In this document: piece after piece, positions 34,639 to 46,112 of the stretch
Layout: each line of letters starts with the position of its first letter
Position numbering within the stretch: position 1 is the first letter of the stretch
From: Cocos nucifera
Lineage: Eukaryota; Streptophyta; Magnoliopsida; Arecales; Arecaceae
Assembly: GCA_006176705.1 (NCBI GenBank)
Contig: QRFJ01004911.1
Span: forward strand, 62,001 to 126,000
Length of the DNA stretch: 64,000 bases
Direction: 5' to 3'
The notes under the pieces: model-generated
The model's database searches: none
Seen by the model: only the letters and a program-made list of their open reading frames with translations
Told to the model about the DNA's origin: nothing
Made by a program: the position numbers and the translations under genes

Positions 34639-36427
34639 TTTATTCAAGATGATGGCATCGAAAGATAGATTAGGCTCGAGGAGAAAGTCTCCCAAGAGCC
34701 ACGATCCAAGAAACTATGAAACCCAATCAGATTGAGCTAGTCCAATCACTACCTCATCCACCTTATAGATCAAAAAGAATTTTTCATCCTCCTGAAAGGT
34801 ACTTAGGTACTATTTTAAAGAACATTGAAAAAATATTCCTCATAGGAAAAGGGATTCATGGTGATGATCCCAAAACCTATGATAGGGTGATATCAGATAT
34901 CGACTCTAAGAAATGGTTAGAGGCAATGAAGTCAAAGATTGACTCAATGCACTCGAATCAAGTCTAGACCTTAGTAGATCTACCTAAAGGTATAGTACTT
35001 ATTGAGTGGAAATGGATCTTCAAGAGAAAGATAGGTGCTGATAGGAATGTAGAGACATTTAAAGCAAGGCTCGTAACAAAAGGGTATAGTCAGCGCAAAG
35101 GCATTGACTATCTGGATACTTTTTTGCCAGTAGCCATGCTCAAATCTATCCGCACATTGCTTATTGTTGTAGCATATTTCGATTATGAAATATGGCAGAT
35201 GGACATGAAAATGATATTCTTAAATGGATATCTTGAGGAAGATATCTATATGGAACATCCACTGGGTTTCACATCTAGTGATACTGATCACAAGGTCTAC
35301 AAGTTGCAAAGGTCCATATATGGACTTAAGCAAGCATCTCAGAGCTGGAATATTGATTTCAATGATGTGATCAAATCATTTAGATTCATCAAGAATGAGA
35401 AGGAGCCCTATATTTTCAAAAAGATCAGTGGGAGCGCTATTATCTTTCTTGTACTATACGTGAATGACATCCTCCTAATTAGGAATGACATTCCCATGTT
35501 GACTACAGTCAAAATATGGTTGTCTAAAGAATTCTCCATAAAAGACCTAGGAGAGGCATCCTTTATTCTAGGAATTAAGGTCAGTAGAGATGGACCAAAT
35601 AGGATGCTGGGTCTCTCACAGAAAATGTACATAGAGGAGGTGCTAAAGAGGTTTGGCATGAAAGACTCCAAGAGGAGATTGGTGCCCTTCAGACATGGCA
35701 TTCATCTCTCCAAGAAGATATGTCCCAACACACCTAAGAAGATTGATCGCATGAGCAATATCCCTTATGCTTCAGTAATAGGAAGCCTCATATATACCAT
35801 GCTATGTACGCAACCAGATATTGCCCATGTTGTGAGTGTCATGAGTAGGTATTAGTCGAATCTAGGTGAAGAGCACTGGACTTCTGTGAAATGTATCCTT
35901 AAATACTTGAGAAGAACTAAGGATATGTTTCTAGTCTTTGGTAATGGAGAACTCCAGATCTAGGGATATATAGACTCAAATTTTATGTTCGATATAGATG
36001 ATCGAAAGTCAACATCTAGAAGTCTGTTTGTGTGCATTGGTGGTGCTATCAGCTGAAAGAGTTCCAAGCAAATTGTGATAGCAGATTCCACCATGGAAGC
36101 AAAGTACATCGCTGTGTCAAAAGCTACAAAGGAGGTATTCTGGTACAACAAGTTCATCATAGAACTCAGAGTGATGCCATCCCTCTATATTGTGACAATA
36201 ATAGCACCATAGCCCTAGCTAAGGAGCCCAGGACTTACCAAAAATCTAAGCACATCGAGCAGTGATACCACCTCATTTGCGATTACCTCGAGAAGGGATA
36301 TCCTGAGGTCAAGAGAGTCGACACTACAGACAATGCGACTGATCCGCTAACAAAGCCATTGACCCAACAGAAGATTAAAGTCCATCTTGAGAAGATGGGA
36401 CTTAGATTTGTAGCCAATTGGCTTTAG
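34639..36427 (+). pseudogene. R8 reverse transcriptase / RNase H, degraded
   Basis: The longest open piece (35124-35855) covers the polymerase core. The YVDD motif is changed to YVND at 35457-35468, which removes a metal-binding Asp. RNase H follows with stops, and the normal terminal TAG is at 36425-36427. Alignment with R1 is continuous. Confidence 0.88.
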
Positions 36428-36441
36428 GTCAAGTGCAAGTT

Positions 36442-38700
36442 TGTTAGATGTGTGCCTTAGAAGCTAGATTGGCTGTCACTTATCTTCTAAGGATAATTTT
36501 ATAATTTTGATTATAAATTAATAAATAGATTATTTTCTATCATAGTGTATTTTTAAAAGTGTCTGTGATACATCCTTTGAGTTAATGGTAATGACAATTC
36601 ATATTTTAAAAAGTTAAAAATTTAAGACATGAATATTCATAATTAACTCATAAACTGCTCTCGACTATAGGATCATTATGAGGATGGTGATTGATCTGGA
36701 AGGTTGATGTACGATCGCTTTCTTAGGATAGACGTGTCATGAGTCTATGGTGTGGAGATATCAGAGCGAGGGTACTGACACTCATTAGAGAACGAGGGCA
36801 CTGAGCGTGACCACCTCGAGTAGTCATAAGAAAGTCTACCTTCTGGTCGATGACTGACTTAATGCTGCAGTGGTGTGTCTGATTCTTTGATCTAAGGTGC
36901 ATCGACAGTTCACCTTGAGGGTGTTATAGTTTGACAATACCATAACTCGATCTTCTAGCCATTCGGAACCCTGAGGTGTATGTTGGCTATAGCATGTTCA
37001 TTGTAGGAATTGGATTGCACCAATAGGAGATCTATCTACCTTGGTAGATGAGGAGTAGCCCTATGATAATCATGAGATTGAGTTCATAAGTCCATGGCCA
37101 TGGCAAAGTGAAGATGATAGAAAGAGTATCTATTAGGGTTTCACATTGAACTCGAATCGAATGATTAATTCATATGATGGACATTGGGTTTGATGAGTTC
37201 ATCTTAACCCTAATCCTATCGGGACTCAAGATAGAAGAACCCAATCACATAGGTAACTGTATCAAGAGGTTCACTTTCAGTTCTGATGGGTTGCCACCAT
37301 ATACTGCTAGGTGTCATTGATGATTTTTGGGAGCAATTAGGATGATTTTGATGATCAATCATTCTAATTGTATGAATCAAAAAAGTTCTGATCCATCGAA
37401 AGGTGTTTCGATGATGTCGATGATGAAGATCGTGACATGTCTTATTACCATACAGAATTGAATCAAAATGGATCATACAAATAAGAGTTTGGGTCTAGAT
37501 GTCATCAATTGAGCTAAGCCAATTTGATTGATTTGGATTAGATCCAATCAGGTTCAAGGTAACCGTGCCAGCACATGATTGAGCCTGATTTTTTACTTCT
37601 GAAATCTTTTTGATTCATCGCAACCGAGTCAAATTTGATTTGACTTTTTCTTATATTTTGAATGAGTTTATTTTTCATCTGATTGAAATAAGTCTAGGTC
37701 AGATTAATTATAGAAATTAAATCCATTCATAGTGAAATTGGACTAGGATCAAAAGTTGACCTATTTGAGAGAATTAAGGGTCACCTGATCAGATACTTCT
37801 AGAAAAGTCTCTAAAAATTATTTTGATTTGATTTTTGAATATGTGAAAGAGCAAAGTTATTCATTGGGTGTACAAAATTTCATGATTTTTAGTGGTATCT
37901 AGACTAAGTTATGATAGAGTTTGATTTGGATCAAACTCTTAAGGAAAGAGTCCTAGGCGTAGTGGACTTTTCCTTATCTACTCATGCCAACACCTTTTTG
38001 AATCATTTTTGAGAAAAAAATAGATGAGATCTAGTGGCATTTCATGGAGAATAAGTCCTAGAGTCCTAGTAATAAAATAAATGAGTTATTTTGATCAAAA
38101 GGGACTCTAAGTAAGCATTGGACATAAAAGCCTTTCTCGCTTCAAAGTGCATTCAATGCAAGAAATAATTTTCTACACCCAAAGTCTACTATCCCTGACA
38201 TGCCAAGCCTCCTCCATCCTCTCTCTTCTTCTATTCTACTAGTTCAAAAAGTTAGGCACAAATCTGAGAAGAAGGTCTAAGGTTTTAGGCACAATATTCA
38301 GGATCTACGCGATGATGTTCGTGTGATGGATGGGCTGGCTTCAAAAATAGTTTTGAATATTTTTTGGATTATATTTAGATCTAAGATTTGGAGAAAAGAT
38401 TCATAAGGAGAAGACAATCAGATCTTGCCTAAGTTGATATCGGTAGAGGCCAAGCACATGCGTGGCTCCTTTCAAAACCTCAGGAATCAATAGGATCATT
38501 GTAGGATAATTAGATTACCCAATCAGGTTCTTTAAATTTAATTTAATTTAATTTAATTTTTAATTTTTAATATCAGATCATAATGATTACATTTGAGAAC
38601 TCTTAGATCTGATCAGACTATTCAAAAATTTTTAAAAAATCTTCCTCAAATCTGATCAGATCTGCACGATCCTGCGGTGGAAAATAGTATTTTTCTTTCA
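36442..38700 (+). repeat. R8 3' LTR (2259 bp)
   Basis: It starts TGTTAGATGTGTGCC after a purine-rich tract and ends TTCTTTCA, directly followed by the right GGTGA duplication. Confidence 0.93.
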
Positions 38701-38705
38701 GGTGA

Positions 38706-40306
38706 TCTTGTCGAATTTGATAAGAACGACGAGGATACAATCACCTACATGGATGCTATGCAGAGGACTGACTCCGATAAGTAGCTAGAAGCCATGAAGT
38801 ATAAAATAGAGTCTATAAAGGTCAACAGTGTATGGACAATTGTTGATTTAGCTAAAAGGGTAAAACTCATTGGGTGTAAGTAGATTTTTAAAAGAAAATG
38901 GAATGCAGATGGAAAGGTGGAGACCTATAAAGTCTATCTAATTGCCAAGGGATATAATGAATATTATGGTATTGACTATGATGAGATATTTTTTTAGTGG
39001 CAATGCTCAAGTCTATTCGGATTATGCTTGCGATAGCAGTATACATAGACTATGAGATCTGGCAAATGGATGTGAAGATAGCTTTTCTTAATGGAGAGCT
39101 GGATGAAGAGGTGTATATGATATAGCCTGATGGATTCACATCCATAGGCGAGTCCAAGGTGTGCAAGCTTTAGAGATTCATTTATGGATTGAAGCAGACG
39201 TCTTGGAATTGGAACATGCATTTTGATAAGGTGATCAGAACGTATGGCTTCGTAAGAATGGAGTGAAACCTTGCATGTACAAATGGGCTAACGGTTCTAT
39301 AGTTGTATTTCTTGTACTGTATGAGGATGATATTCTCTTAATCAGGAATAATATCTCTACATTACAGAGAATAAAGGTTTGGCTATCGTCGCAATTCTCC
39401 ATGAAGGACTTGGAAGAAGCTTCCTACATCCTAGGAATGAAGATCTATAGGAATAGATCTAAAAAATTTCTTAGATTGTTCCAATCCACGTACATTGATA
39501 CCATGCTAAAAGGTTTAGCATGGAGAATTTCAAAAAGGGCTATCTCCCGATAGGCTATGAAATTTCTCTCTTGAAGAGGAATTGTCTGACAACTCCTTAA
39601 GAGAGAGAGAGCATATGAGTAGAATACCATATGCTTCGATAGTGGATTCTATTATATACACCATGATGTGTATGAGACCAGACGTGGCATACTCACTAGG
39701 AGCAGTGAGTAGATACCAGTCTGATCCAGATGAGAATCACTAAAAGGTTGTAAAAATAATCTTGAAGTATTTGAGAAATACCAAGGACTAGTGACTCATC
39801 TATGGAGATACTGACTTCAAACTTGTGGGATACACTGATTCCAGTTTCCAATCAGATCTTGATGATAGTAAGAGTATGTCATTTATGTGTTTATTTTGAA
39901 TGGTAGAGCGGTCTACTGAAAGAGTTTCAAGCAGCATACTGTGACTGATTCTATGTGCGAGGTGGAGTATGTCGTGGCATCTGATGCTGCGAAGAAAATT
40001 ATGTGGCTATGGAAGTTCATCGATGAGCTAGAAGTGGCACCCTCCTTGGATGGTCTGGTTCTACTATACTATAATAGCACTGAAGTCATAGCTCAAGCGA
40101 AGGAGCCAAAGGCACATCAGTGCATAAAGCATATTCTACGTTGCTATCACCTTGTACGAAAGATCATGGAGCAAGGTGACATCGATCTTCAGAAGATCAA
40201 TGAAAAGAAGAACGTGGCCGACCCATTTACTAAAGCTCTCAAAATCAAAGAGTTCGATAATCACAAATGGAAGATGGGTATTCGATACTGTTCTGAGTGG
40301 CTTTAG
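38706..40306 (+). pseudogene. R7 reverse transcriptase / RNase H
   Basis: This continues the R7 gene interrupted at 28335. Homology to R1 covers the linker, the polymerase motifs and RNase H. The catalytic YVDD is YEDD at 39320-39331. In RNase H the Asp of the CDN motif is changed (YYNSTE). Several stops and frameshifts precede an open C-terminal piece (39941-40306) that ends at a natural-looking TAG. Confidence 0.87.
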
Positions 40307-40308
40307 TT

Positions 40309-40319
40309 TAAGTGGGAGT
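40309..40319 (+). other. R7 polypurine tract
   Basis: AAGTGGGAGT immediately precedes the 3' LTR start TGTTGAAAAATG at 40320. Confidence 0.82.
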
Positions 40320-40335
40320 TGTTGAAAAATGTATT
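40320..40335 (+). repeat. R7 3' LTR, first 16 bp, split by R9
   Basis: TGTTGAAAAATGTATT equals the start of the 5' LTR with two changes. R9 follows, and the LTR resumes at 46113/46118 with ATCCTAAAGTC, exactly continuing the 5' LTR order. Confidence 0.88.
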
Positions 40336-41435
40336 TATTGGGGATGAGCCCCACTCCCGCCGAAGTCCAGTCTGATGCTTAGCCTAATATAACTTATAAT
40401 CCCAGAAGAGCTTTGATTGAAAATTCTTCCTCCAACAGTCGAGCTCCTTTCAGACTCCTCCAGCAGTCGAACTCCTCTAGTAGCCAAACTCCAGTCAGAC
40501 TCCTCCAAGAGCCAAACTCCTTTCGGACTCTTCCAGTAGTCGAACTCCAATCGGACTCCTCCAGGAGTCGAACTTCTTATGGACTCCTCCAGCAATTGAA
40601 CTCCTTCCAAACTTCTTCTTCAATTGGATTCCTCCAGGAGCCGAACTCCTTCTGAACTTCTCCTTCAGTCAAATTCCTCTAGCATCCGAACACCTTCCGA
40701 ATTCCTCCAGGAGCCAAACTCCTTTCGGACTCCTCCAGCAGTCAAACTTCTTTCGAACTTCTTCTTCAGTCGAACTTCTCCATCAGTCAGACTCCTTCTA
40801 GACCACTCCATCAGTCGAACTCCATCCAAATTCCTTCAGTAAATTACTTCTAGATTTTAACTAGCATTCCTCCCAGATGATCTCCTCTAGCCGTATTTCC
40901 TTTAGGAGTTTGAACTCCTCTGGAATTGATATATGTCAAGGCTCTTCACCAATCAATGTTTGCTTTCTCCAAACTTAGACTATTAAATCTCAAAGAATAG
41001 ACAACCCCACTACCGGATGGTTGTGACTGTCACTATCAGTCTGCTACAGATGACCCCACCATCAGACGGTTATGACTGTCACTATCAGTCTGCTATAGGT
41101 GACACCTCTCTCCATAATAAATTTCACATGGCTCCGAGCGGTCCACTATCGGATGGTTATGGCTGTCACTATTAGTCTGTTACAGGCTTCGTCTATAAAA
41201 AGGGACCCTTCAGATACATTTTCTCTAAGCTCTCTTCTTCTTCCCAAAACTCTGTTGAATTCTTGCTTGAGCACTCTATTTCTATTGGCTAGAAGAGCTG
41301 ACTTGATCGTCGGAGGGTCCTACCAGAGCTACCACCATCAACTTTGGATGAAACTTTATTTTGCAGATCATCGATGGTGACCTCTTCTTCTCCAACTCTA
41401 GCTTGATCCGATATCAACCAGATTCTACACCAACA
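40336..41435 (+). repeat. R9 5' LTR (1100 bp)
   Basis: It starts TATTGGGGATGAGCC (TG to TA) and ends CACCAACA. Repeats of 20-45 bp on the theme CTCCTCCAGCAGTCGAACTC fill about 40430-40850. A TATA box TCTATAAAAAGG lies at 41192-41203. Confidence 0.88.
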
Positions 41436-41456
41436 GGATTGGCGCTGGAGGAAGGG
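41436..41456 (+). other. R9 primer-binding site region
   Basis: GGATTGGCGCTGGAGGAAGG follows the LTR end. R10 has the same sequence with one difference after its LTR, so this is a conserved gypsy-type primer site. I do not assign the tRNA. Confidence 0.7.
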
Positions 41457-41559
41457 CCCTTTATTCCTGAGGTATCCTTGTTCTTAAAGAAATGCTCAAT
41501 CGACCTTATGGATCTTCTTCTTCAAGGTTCATCTCCATCCTCTCCTTCAATCTCAAGAA

Positions 41560-43035
41560 ATGCCTCCAAAGAAGGTGACTACCCAGAGATCTACTGCTTC
41601 TGCCATCAGATATTAGCCAGATCCATCCATTCCTACTCCATCGTTGGTGCTTCAACCTCCTCCTCCTCCAACGGCTATGATAAATCTGGAGTAGTTTAGT
41701 CTACTGATGTAGTATGTTTAGGGCCTCACTAAAATGGTGCAGGCCATGCGGCAACTCTCGATGGTGGTTTTGCTAGGAAATCCACCATTGAAATATCAAA
41801 AACCAATCCCAAGAAGGAGCACTTGGGCTAGCATACCCGTCACCCTTGGAAAGGAAAATAGAGAGTAGAGGATCCTTATTCGGATCATGATTCTTCTCTT
41901 AAAGAGACTTTCTTCATCTATAGTTGGAAGCCTTCCAAGGTCTACGATCGAGATGACCTCCTCGATCAAAAACTATGAGAGATGGACCGATAGATTAAGA
42001 ATCTCTACCACATCACCCTAGCTCACTATGATGATGTTCACATCGATCCTCCTTTCTCTCCCTGAATTATGCAAGAGCTTGTTCTGCTGAACTTTAAGCT
42101 TTTCCAATTTGAAAGCTATGATGGAACCTCTGATCTGATCGATCATCTAGAGACCTTTCAGTCCATGATGTTGCTCCATGGCACACCGGACGCCATCTTA
42201 TGTCGAGCTTTCCCATCTACCTTAAAGGGAGTAGCAAAAAACTGGTACTCGATATTGAAGTTGGGTACGATCTTCTTTTCTGATCAGGTGAGCCATCAGT
42301 TTGTGGCTCATTTTATTAGCAGCCAGCATTCCTATCGAGGTTCAGATTCGCTTATGAATATCAAGCAGAAGGAGGAAGAATCTATCCAAACTTATGTCAC
42401 CCAGTTTAATACTGCTGCATTGGAGGTCTAGAACCTGGACCAGTCTATTACAATGGCTGCACTTAAGGGCGGCATTCAGAAGAATGATTTATTGTTCTCC
42501 TTGGAGAAGTATCCCAAAAATTTTGCTGATCTACTAGCTCGGGCTGAAGGATATGCCTGAGTGGAAGAAGCCTTCAAGTTGAAGGACGAGGAGGCCATAG
42601 AAGAGTGGCAGATGGGCAAGTCTAATAAACCCACAGCTGATGGAGGTTTGAATGAAGTTTGGCCACGCTCATGGACTCCCTTTGAGCGCAAGGGAGCCCA
42701 AACTCCTTCTCGAGCTTGTCGTCAAAGAAGCCTAGACAGAAGGGCACAAAGAAGTTCTCCCTCCAAAAGGTTTCACAACTACACCCCACTCGATGCTCTA
42801 AAAATGTAAGTATTGATGGAGATCAAGGAGCAACTACCGAGGCTTGAAAGGATGCGCTCTCATTCTGCTCCAAGATGAGATCGAGGAGCTCATCAGGAGA
42901 GGTCGACTGGGTCGATTCCTCAAATGCTGACCTAAAGCAAGAGAAGATCGGCCAAAGGTCCTACCATAGCCAGAACCACCAATGAGGAGGAACAACAAGA
43001 AGATCGACCGTCTTTCATCATCATCAACACTATCT
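41560..43035 (+). pseudogene. R9 gag, degraded and truncated
   Basis: The start MPPKKVTTQRSTA at 41560 is shared with R10 (52175). The gypsy gag core (retrotransposon gag family) is clear in 42069-42431: FESYDGTSDLIDHL, the FPSTLKGVAKNWY block and the KQKEEESIQTYVTQFN block, continuing as AALKGGIQKNDLLFSLEKYP. Frameshifts and stops occur. The zinc-knuckle segment retained in degraded form in R10 (about 59015-59090) is missing. The DEIEELIRRGRLGRF segment follows, and gag-linked sequence stops near 43035. Confidence 0.83.
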
Positions 43036-43220
43036 CTAGGGGACTTAGTGCTTCGACGAGATGCCATCTCTCAGCCTCAAAGCCAGAGGAAAGCTTGCCC
43101 CAAATTGGAAAGGCCCTTATGAAACAAAGGATGTTGTCTAGCCCAAAACTTATCACCTGAAGGGGCTCGGAGTAATAACGCTCCCATAACCTTGAAATTC
43201 AAAAAATTTAAGAATGTACT
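43036..43220 (+). pseudogene. R9 integrase C-terminal remnant
   Basis: Pieces in two frames match the end of gypsy integrase: GDLVLRRDAISQP, then GKLAPNWEGPY and TYHLKGL, ending NLRMYYQ. It follows directly on the gag-side INTIS segment, so one deletion has fused the end of gag to the end of pol. The joined sequence cannot encode an enzyme. Confidence 0.78.
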
Positions 43221-43319
43221 ACCAATAATTTTTCATCAATAAAATTCTTCCATTTCAACATTATTCTTTATTGGTGCAAAAACTATGTGATGACAGAAAA
43301 GAAGCAATCAAAAGTGGCC

Positions 43320-44640
43320 ATGTTAGAAATAGGAGGAGAACCTCGTCCTAACATGAGCAAGTCAAAGATCTTCGATTATTTAAGACTTGAGGAGGGGAGA
43401 GGCCCATTCAATGGACTATTTATGTTCCTATTGCCATATTAGGAATAGGAGGAGAACCTCATCCTAAGATGAGTAAGTCGAAGACCTCCGATTATTTAAG
43501 ATAGGAGAAGAACCTGGTCCTAACGTGAGCAAAGTCGAAGGCCTCATTCCTTTTAGACGAGATGAGGGGAGAGGTCCTGACAATGACCCTAATGTGCCCC
43601 TATAGCCTATTAGGGACAGGAGGAGAACCTCATCCTAACATGCACAAAGTTGAAGGCCTCATTTCTTTTAGATGAGATGAGGGAAGAGGCCCTGACAATG
43701 GCCCTAATGTGCTCCTACAATCTATTAGGAATAGGAGGAGAACCTCATCCTAACATGAGCAAAGTCGAAGGCCTCATTCATTTTAGACGAGATGAGGGGA
43801 GAAGCCATGACAATGATCCTAATGTGCCCCTATAGCCCATTAGGAATAGGAGGAGAACCTTATCCTAACATGAGCAAAGTCGAAAGTCTCGTTCATTTTA
43901 GATGAGATGAGGGGAGAGATCCTGACAAGGGCTCTAATGTGCCCCTACAATCCATTAGGAACAGGAGGAGAACCTCATCTTAACATGAGCAAAGTCAAAG
44001 GCCTCATTTATTTTAGACGAGATGAGGAGAGAGGCCCTGACAATGGCCCTAATGTGCCCCTACAGCTCATTAGGAACAGGAGAAGAACCTCATCCTAATG
44101 TGAGCAAAGTTGAAGGCCTCGTTCATTTTAGACGATATGAGAAAAGAGGCCCTAACAATGGCCTATAGTCCGTTAGAAATAGGAGGAGAACCTCATCCTA
44201 ATGTGAGCAAAGTCGAAGGCCTCATTCATTTTAGATGAGATGAGGGGAGAGACCCTAACAACGGCCTACAGCCCATTAGGAATAGAAGGAGAACCTCATC
44301 CTAACGTGAGCAAAGTCGTAGGCCTCATTTATTTTAGATGAGATGAGGGGAGACATCCTGACAATGATCCTAATATGCCCCTATAGCCCATTAGAAATAG
44401 GAGGAGAACCTAATCCTAACGTGCGCAAAGTCGAAGGCCTCGTTCATTTTAGACGACGTGAGGAGAGAGGCCCTGTCAACGGCCCAAATTCATCCTACAA
44501 GCCATGTTAGGAATAGAAGGAGAACCTTATCCTGACATGAGCAAAGCCGACGACCTCGTCGATATAAGATAGGATGAAAGGAGAGACCCTACTGATGACC
44601 CTAACGCACCCTCATGAGCCATGATAAGAATAGAAGAAAA
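43320..44640 (+). repeat. R9 tandem array, about 12 units of roughly 115 bp
   Basis: Each unit contains AGGAGGAGAACCTCATCC, then TAACATGAGCAAAGTCGAAG, then TTTTAGACGAGATGAGGGGA, then CCTGACAATGGCCCTAATGT. Unit starts are near 43331, 43447, 43503 (short), 43618, 43732, 43850, 43966, 44080, 44181, 44286, 44399 and 44516. Unit length varies and is not a steady multiple of three, so the open frames across it are probably not coding. Confidence 0.88.
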
Positions 44641-44917
44641 GCCTTGTCCTAACATGAGCGAAAGTCGGAACCTCATAGACCAATGACATGGAGAAAGAAG
44701 GTAGAGAATCTTTATACGTGTTTTCCCATGACAATCTGACTACATCAAATATAAAAGGCAGAACCTTATCCTGATTCATAGAAGTAGTCCTAGTGCGACA
44801 TCCACAACAAGCCCGACGTCCACAACGAGCTCGACATCCACAATAAGCAACAAGCAAGGGAACCCGGGATCGAACTTCGACCGTCATCTTTTTTCCTTCC
44901 TTCGAATTTCAATCTCA

Positions 44918-44933
44918 AAAGTAGGGGGATTAT
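44918..44933 (+). other. R9 polypurine tract
   Basis: AAAGTAGGGGGAT lies just before the 3' LTR start TATTGGGG. The 280 bp between the tandem array and this tract shows no gene. Confidence 0.82.
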
Positions 44934-46112
44934 TATTGGGGATAAATCCCACTCCTGCCAAAGTCCAGTTTGATGCTTAGCCTAATGTAACTGATAATCC
45001 TAGAAGAGCTTCGATCGAAAATTCTTTCTTTAGCAGTTGAGCTCCTTCTGAACTCCTTCAGCAGTCGAACTCCTTTCGAACTCCTCTAGTAGCCAAACTC
45101 TAATCGGACTCCTCAGGAGCTAAACTCCTTTCAAACTCCTCCAGTAGCCAAACTCCAGTCGGACTCCTTTAGGAGCCGAACTCCTTATATACTCCTCCAG
45201 TAGCGAAACTCCTTCCGAACTTCTCCTTCAATCGGATTCCTTCAGGAGCCGAACTCCTTCCGAACTTGTCCTTCAGTTGGATTCCTCTAGGAGCTGAACC
45301 TGTTCCAGACTTCTTCTTCAATTAGATTCCTTCAGGAGCTGAACTCCTTCTAAACATTTCCTTTATTCGAATTCCTTCAGCATTCAAACACTTTCCGAAT
45401 TTTTATAGGAGCCGAGCTCCTTTCGAACTCCTCTAGCAGCCAAACTCCTTCCAGACTTCTCCTTCAGTCAGATTTCTCCATCAGTTGGACTCTTTTTGGA
45501 CCTCTCCATCAGTCAAACTCCATTCAAATTCCTTCAGTAGATTACTTCCAAATTTCAACTAGCATTCCTTCCGGATGATCCCCTCTAGCCGTATTTTCTT
45601 TAGGAGTCCGAACTCCTCTGGAATTGATATATGTTAAGGCTCTTCACCAACCAATGCCTACTTCCTCTAAACTTTGACTACTAAATCTCGATGAATAGGC
45701 GACCCCACTATCGAATGATTATGGCTGTTACTATCAGTCTGCTATAGATAACCCCACTAATGGACGGTTACGACTGTCATTATTAGTCTGCTACAGGCGA
45801 CACCTCTCTCTATAATAAATTTTATGTGGTCCTGAGTGGCCCACTACCGAACGATTATGGCTATCACTATCAGTCTGTTACAGGCTTCGTCTATAAAAAA
45901 AAATCCTTCAGATATGTTTTCTCTAAGCTCTCTTCTCCTTCCCAAAACTCTGCTGAATCTGTTGGCCAGAAGAGCTGACTTGATCGTCGAAGGGTCCTAC
46001 TAGAGCTACTACCACCAACTCTGGACAGAACTTTATTTTATTGATCACCGACGATGACCTCTTCTTCCCCCACTCCAACTTGATCCGACGTCAACCAAAT
46101 TCTGCACCAACA
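44934..46112 (+). repeat. R9 3' LTR (1179 bp)
   Basis: It starts TATTGGGGATAAATCCC and ends CACCAACA. It has its own version of the CTCC/GAACTCC repeats (about 45020-45545), with more units than the 5' LTR, and a TATA box at 45891-45900. Confidence 0.88.

Larger units (their letters stand above)
28336..38700 (+). mobile_element. R8: complete R1-family copia element inserted in R7
   Basis: Both LTRs, primer site, leader, gag, protease, integrase, reverse transcriptase/RNase H and polypurine tract are present over 10.4 kb, with GGTGA duplicated at both sides. It is the only full-length, uninterrupted member of the family here and so serves as the reference for R1, R3, R4 and R6. Numerous stops (many TGG to TAG/TGA and CAG to TAG) and the YVDD to YVND change make it inactive. 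Confidence 0.95.
40336..46112 (+). mobile_element. R9: internally deleted Ty3/gypsy element (gag plus integrase tail)
   Basis: Two LTRs (1100 and 1179 bp) enclose 3.5 kb that has gag but no protease, reverse transcriptase or RNase H. The target duplication is GTATT (40331-40335) and ATATC (46113-46117), each one transition from the GTATC present in the R7 5' LTR. Gag resembles the Tat-type gypsy lineage. It must have relied on proteins from a relative; R10 is of the same broader family. Confidence 0.88.

Noticed and set aside
38706..40319. An env-like third ORF after pol in any copia element
   Set aside because: In R1, R7 and R8 the polypurine tract and LTR follow RNase H within about 15 bases, leaving no room for one.
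43650..44098. Repeated ORFs across the R9 tandem array, suggesting a repeat protein
   Set aside because: Unit length is not a constant multiple of three and the frames shift between units.
43320..44640. CRISPR-like regular repeats
   Set aside because: Units are contiguous with no unique spacers, and the setting is a plant retrotransposon.
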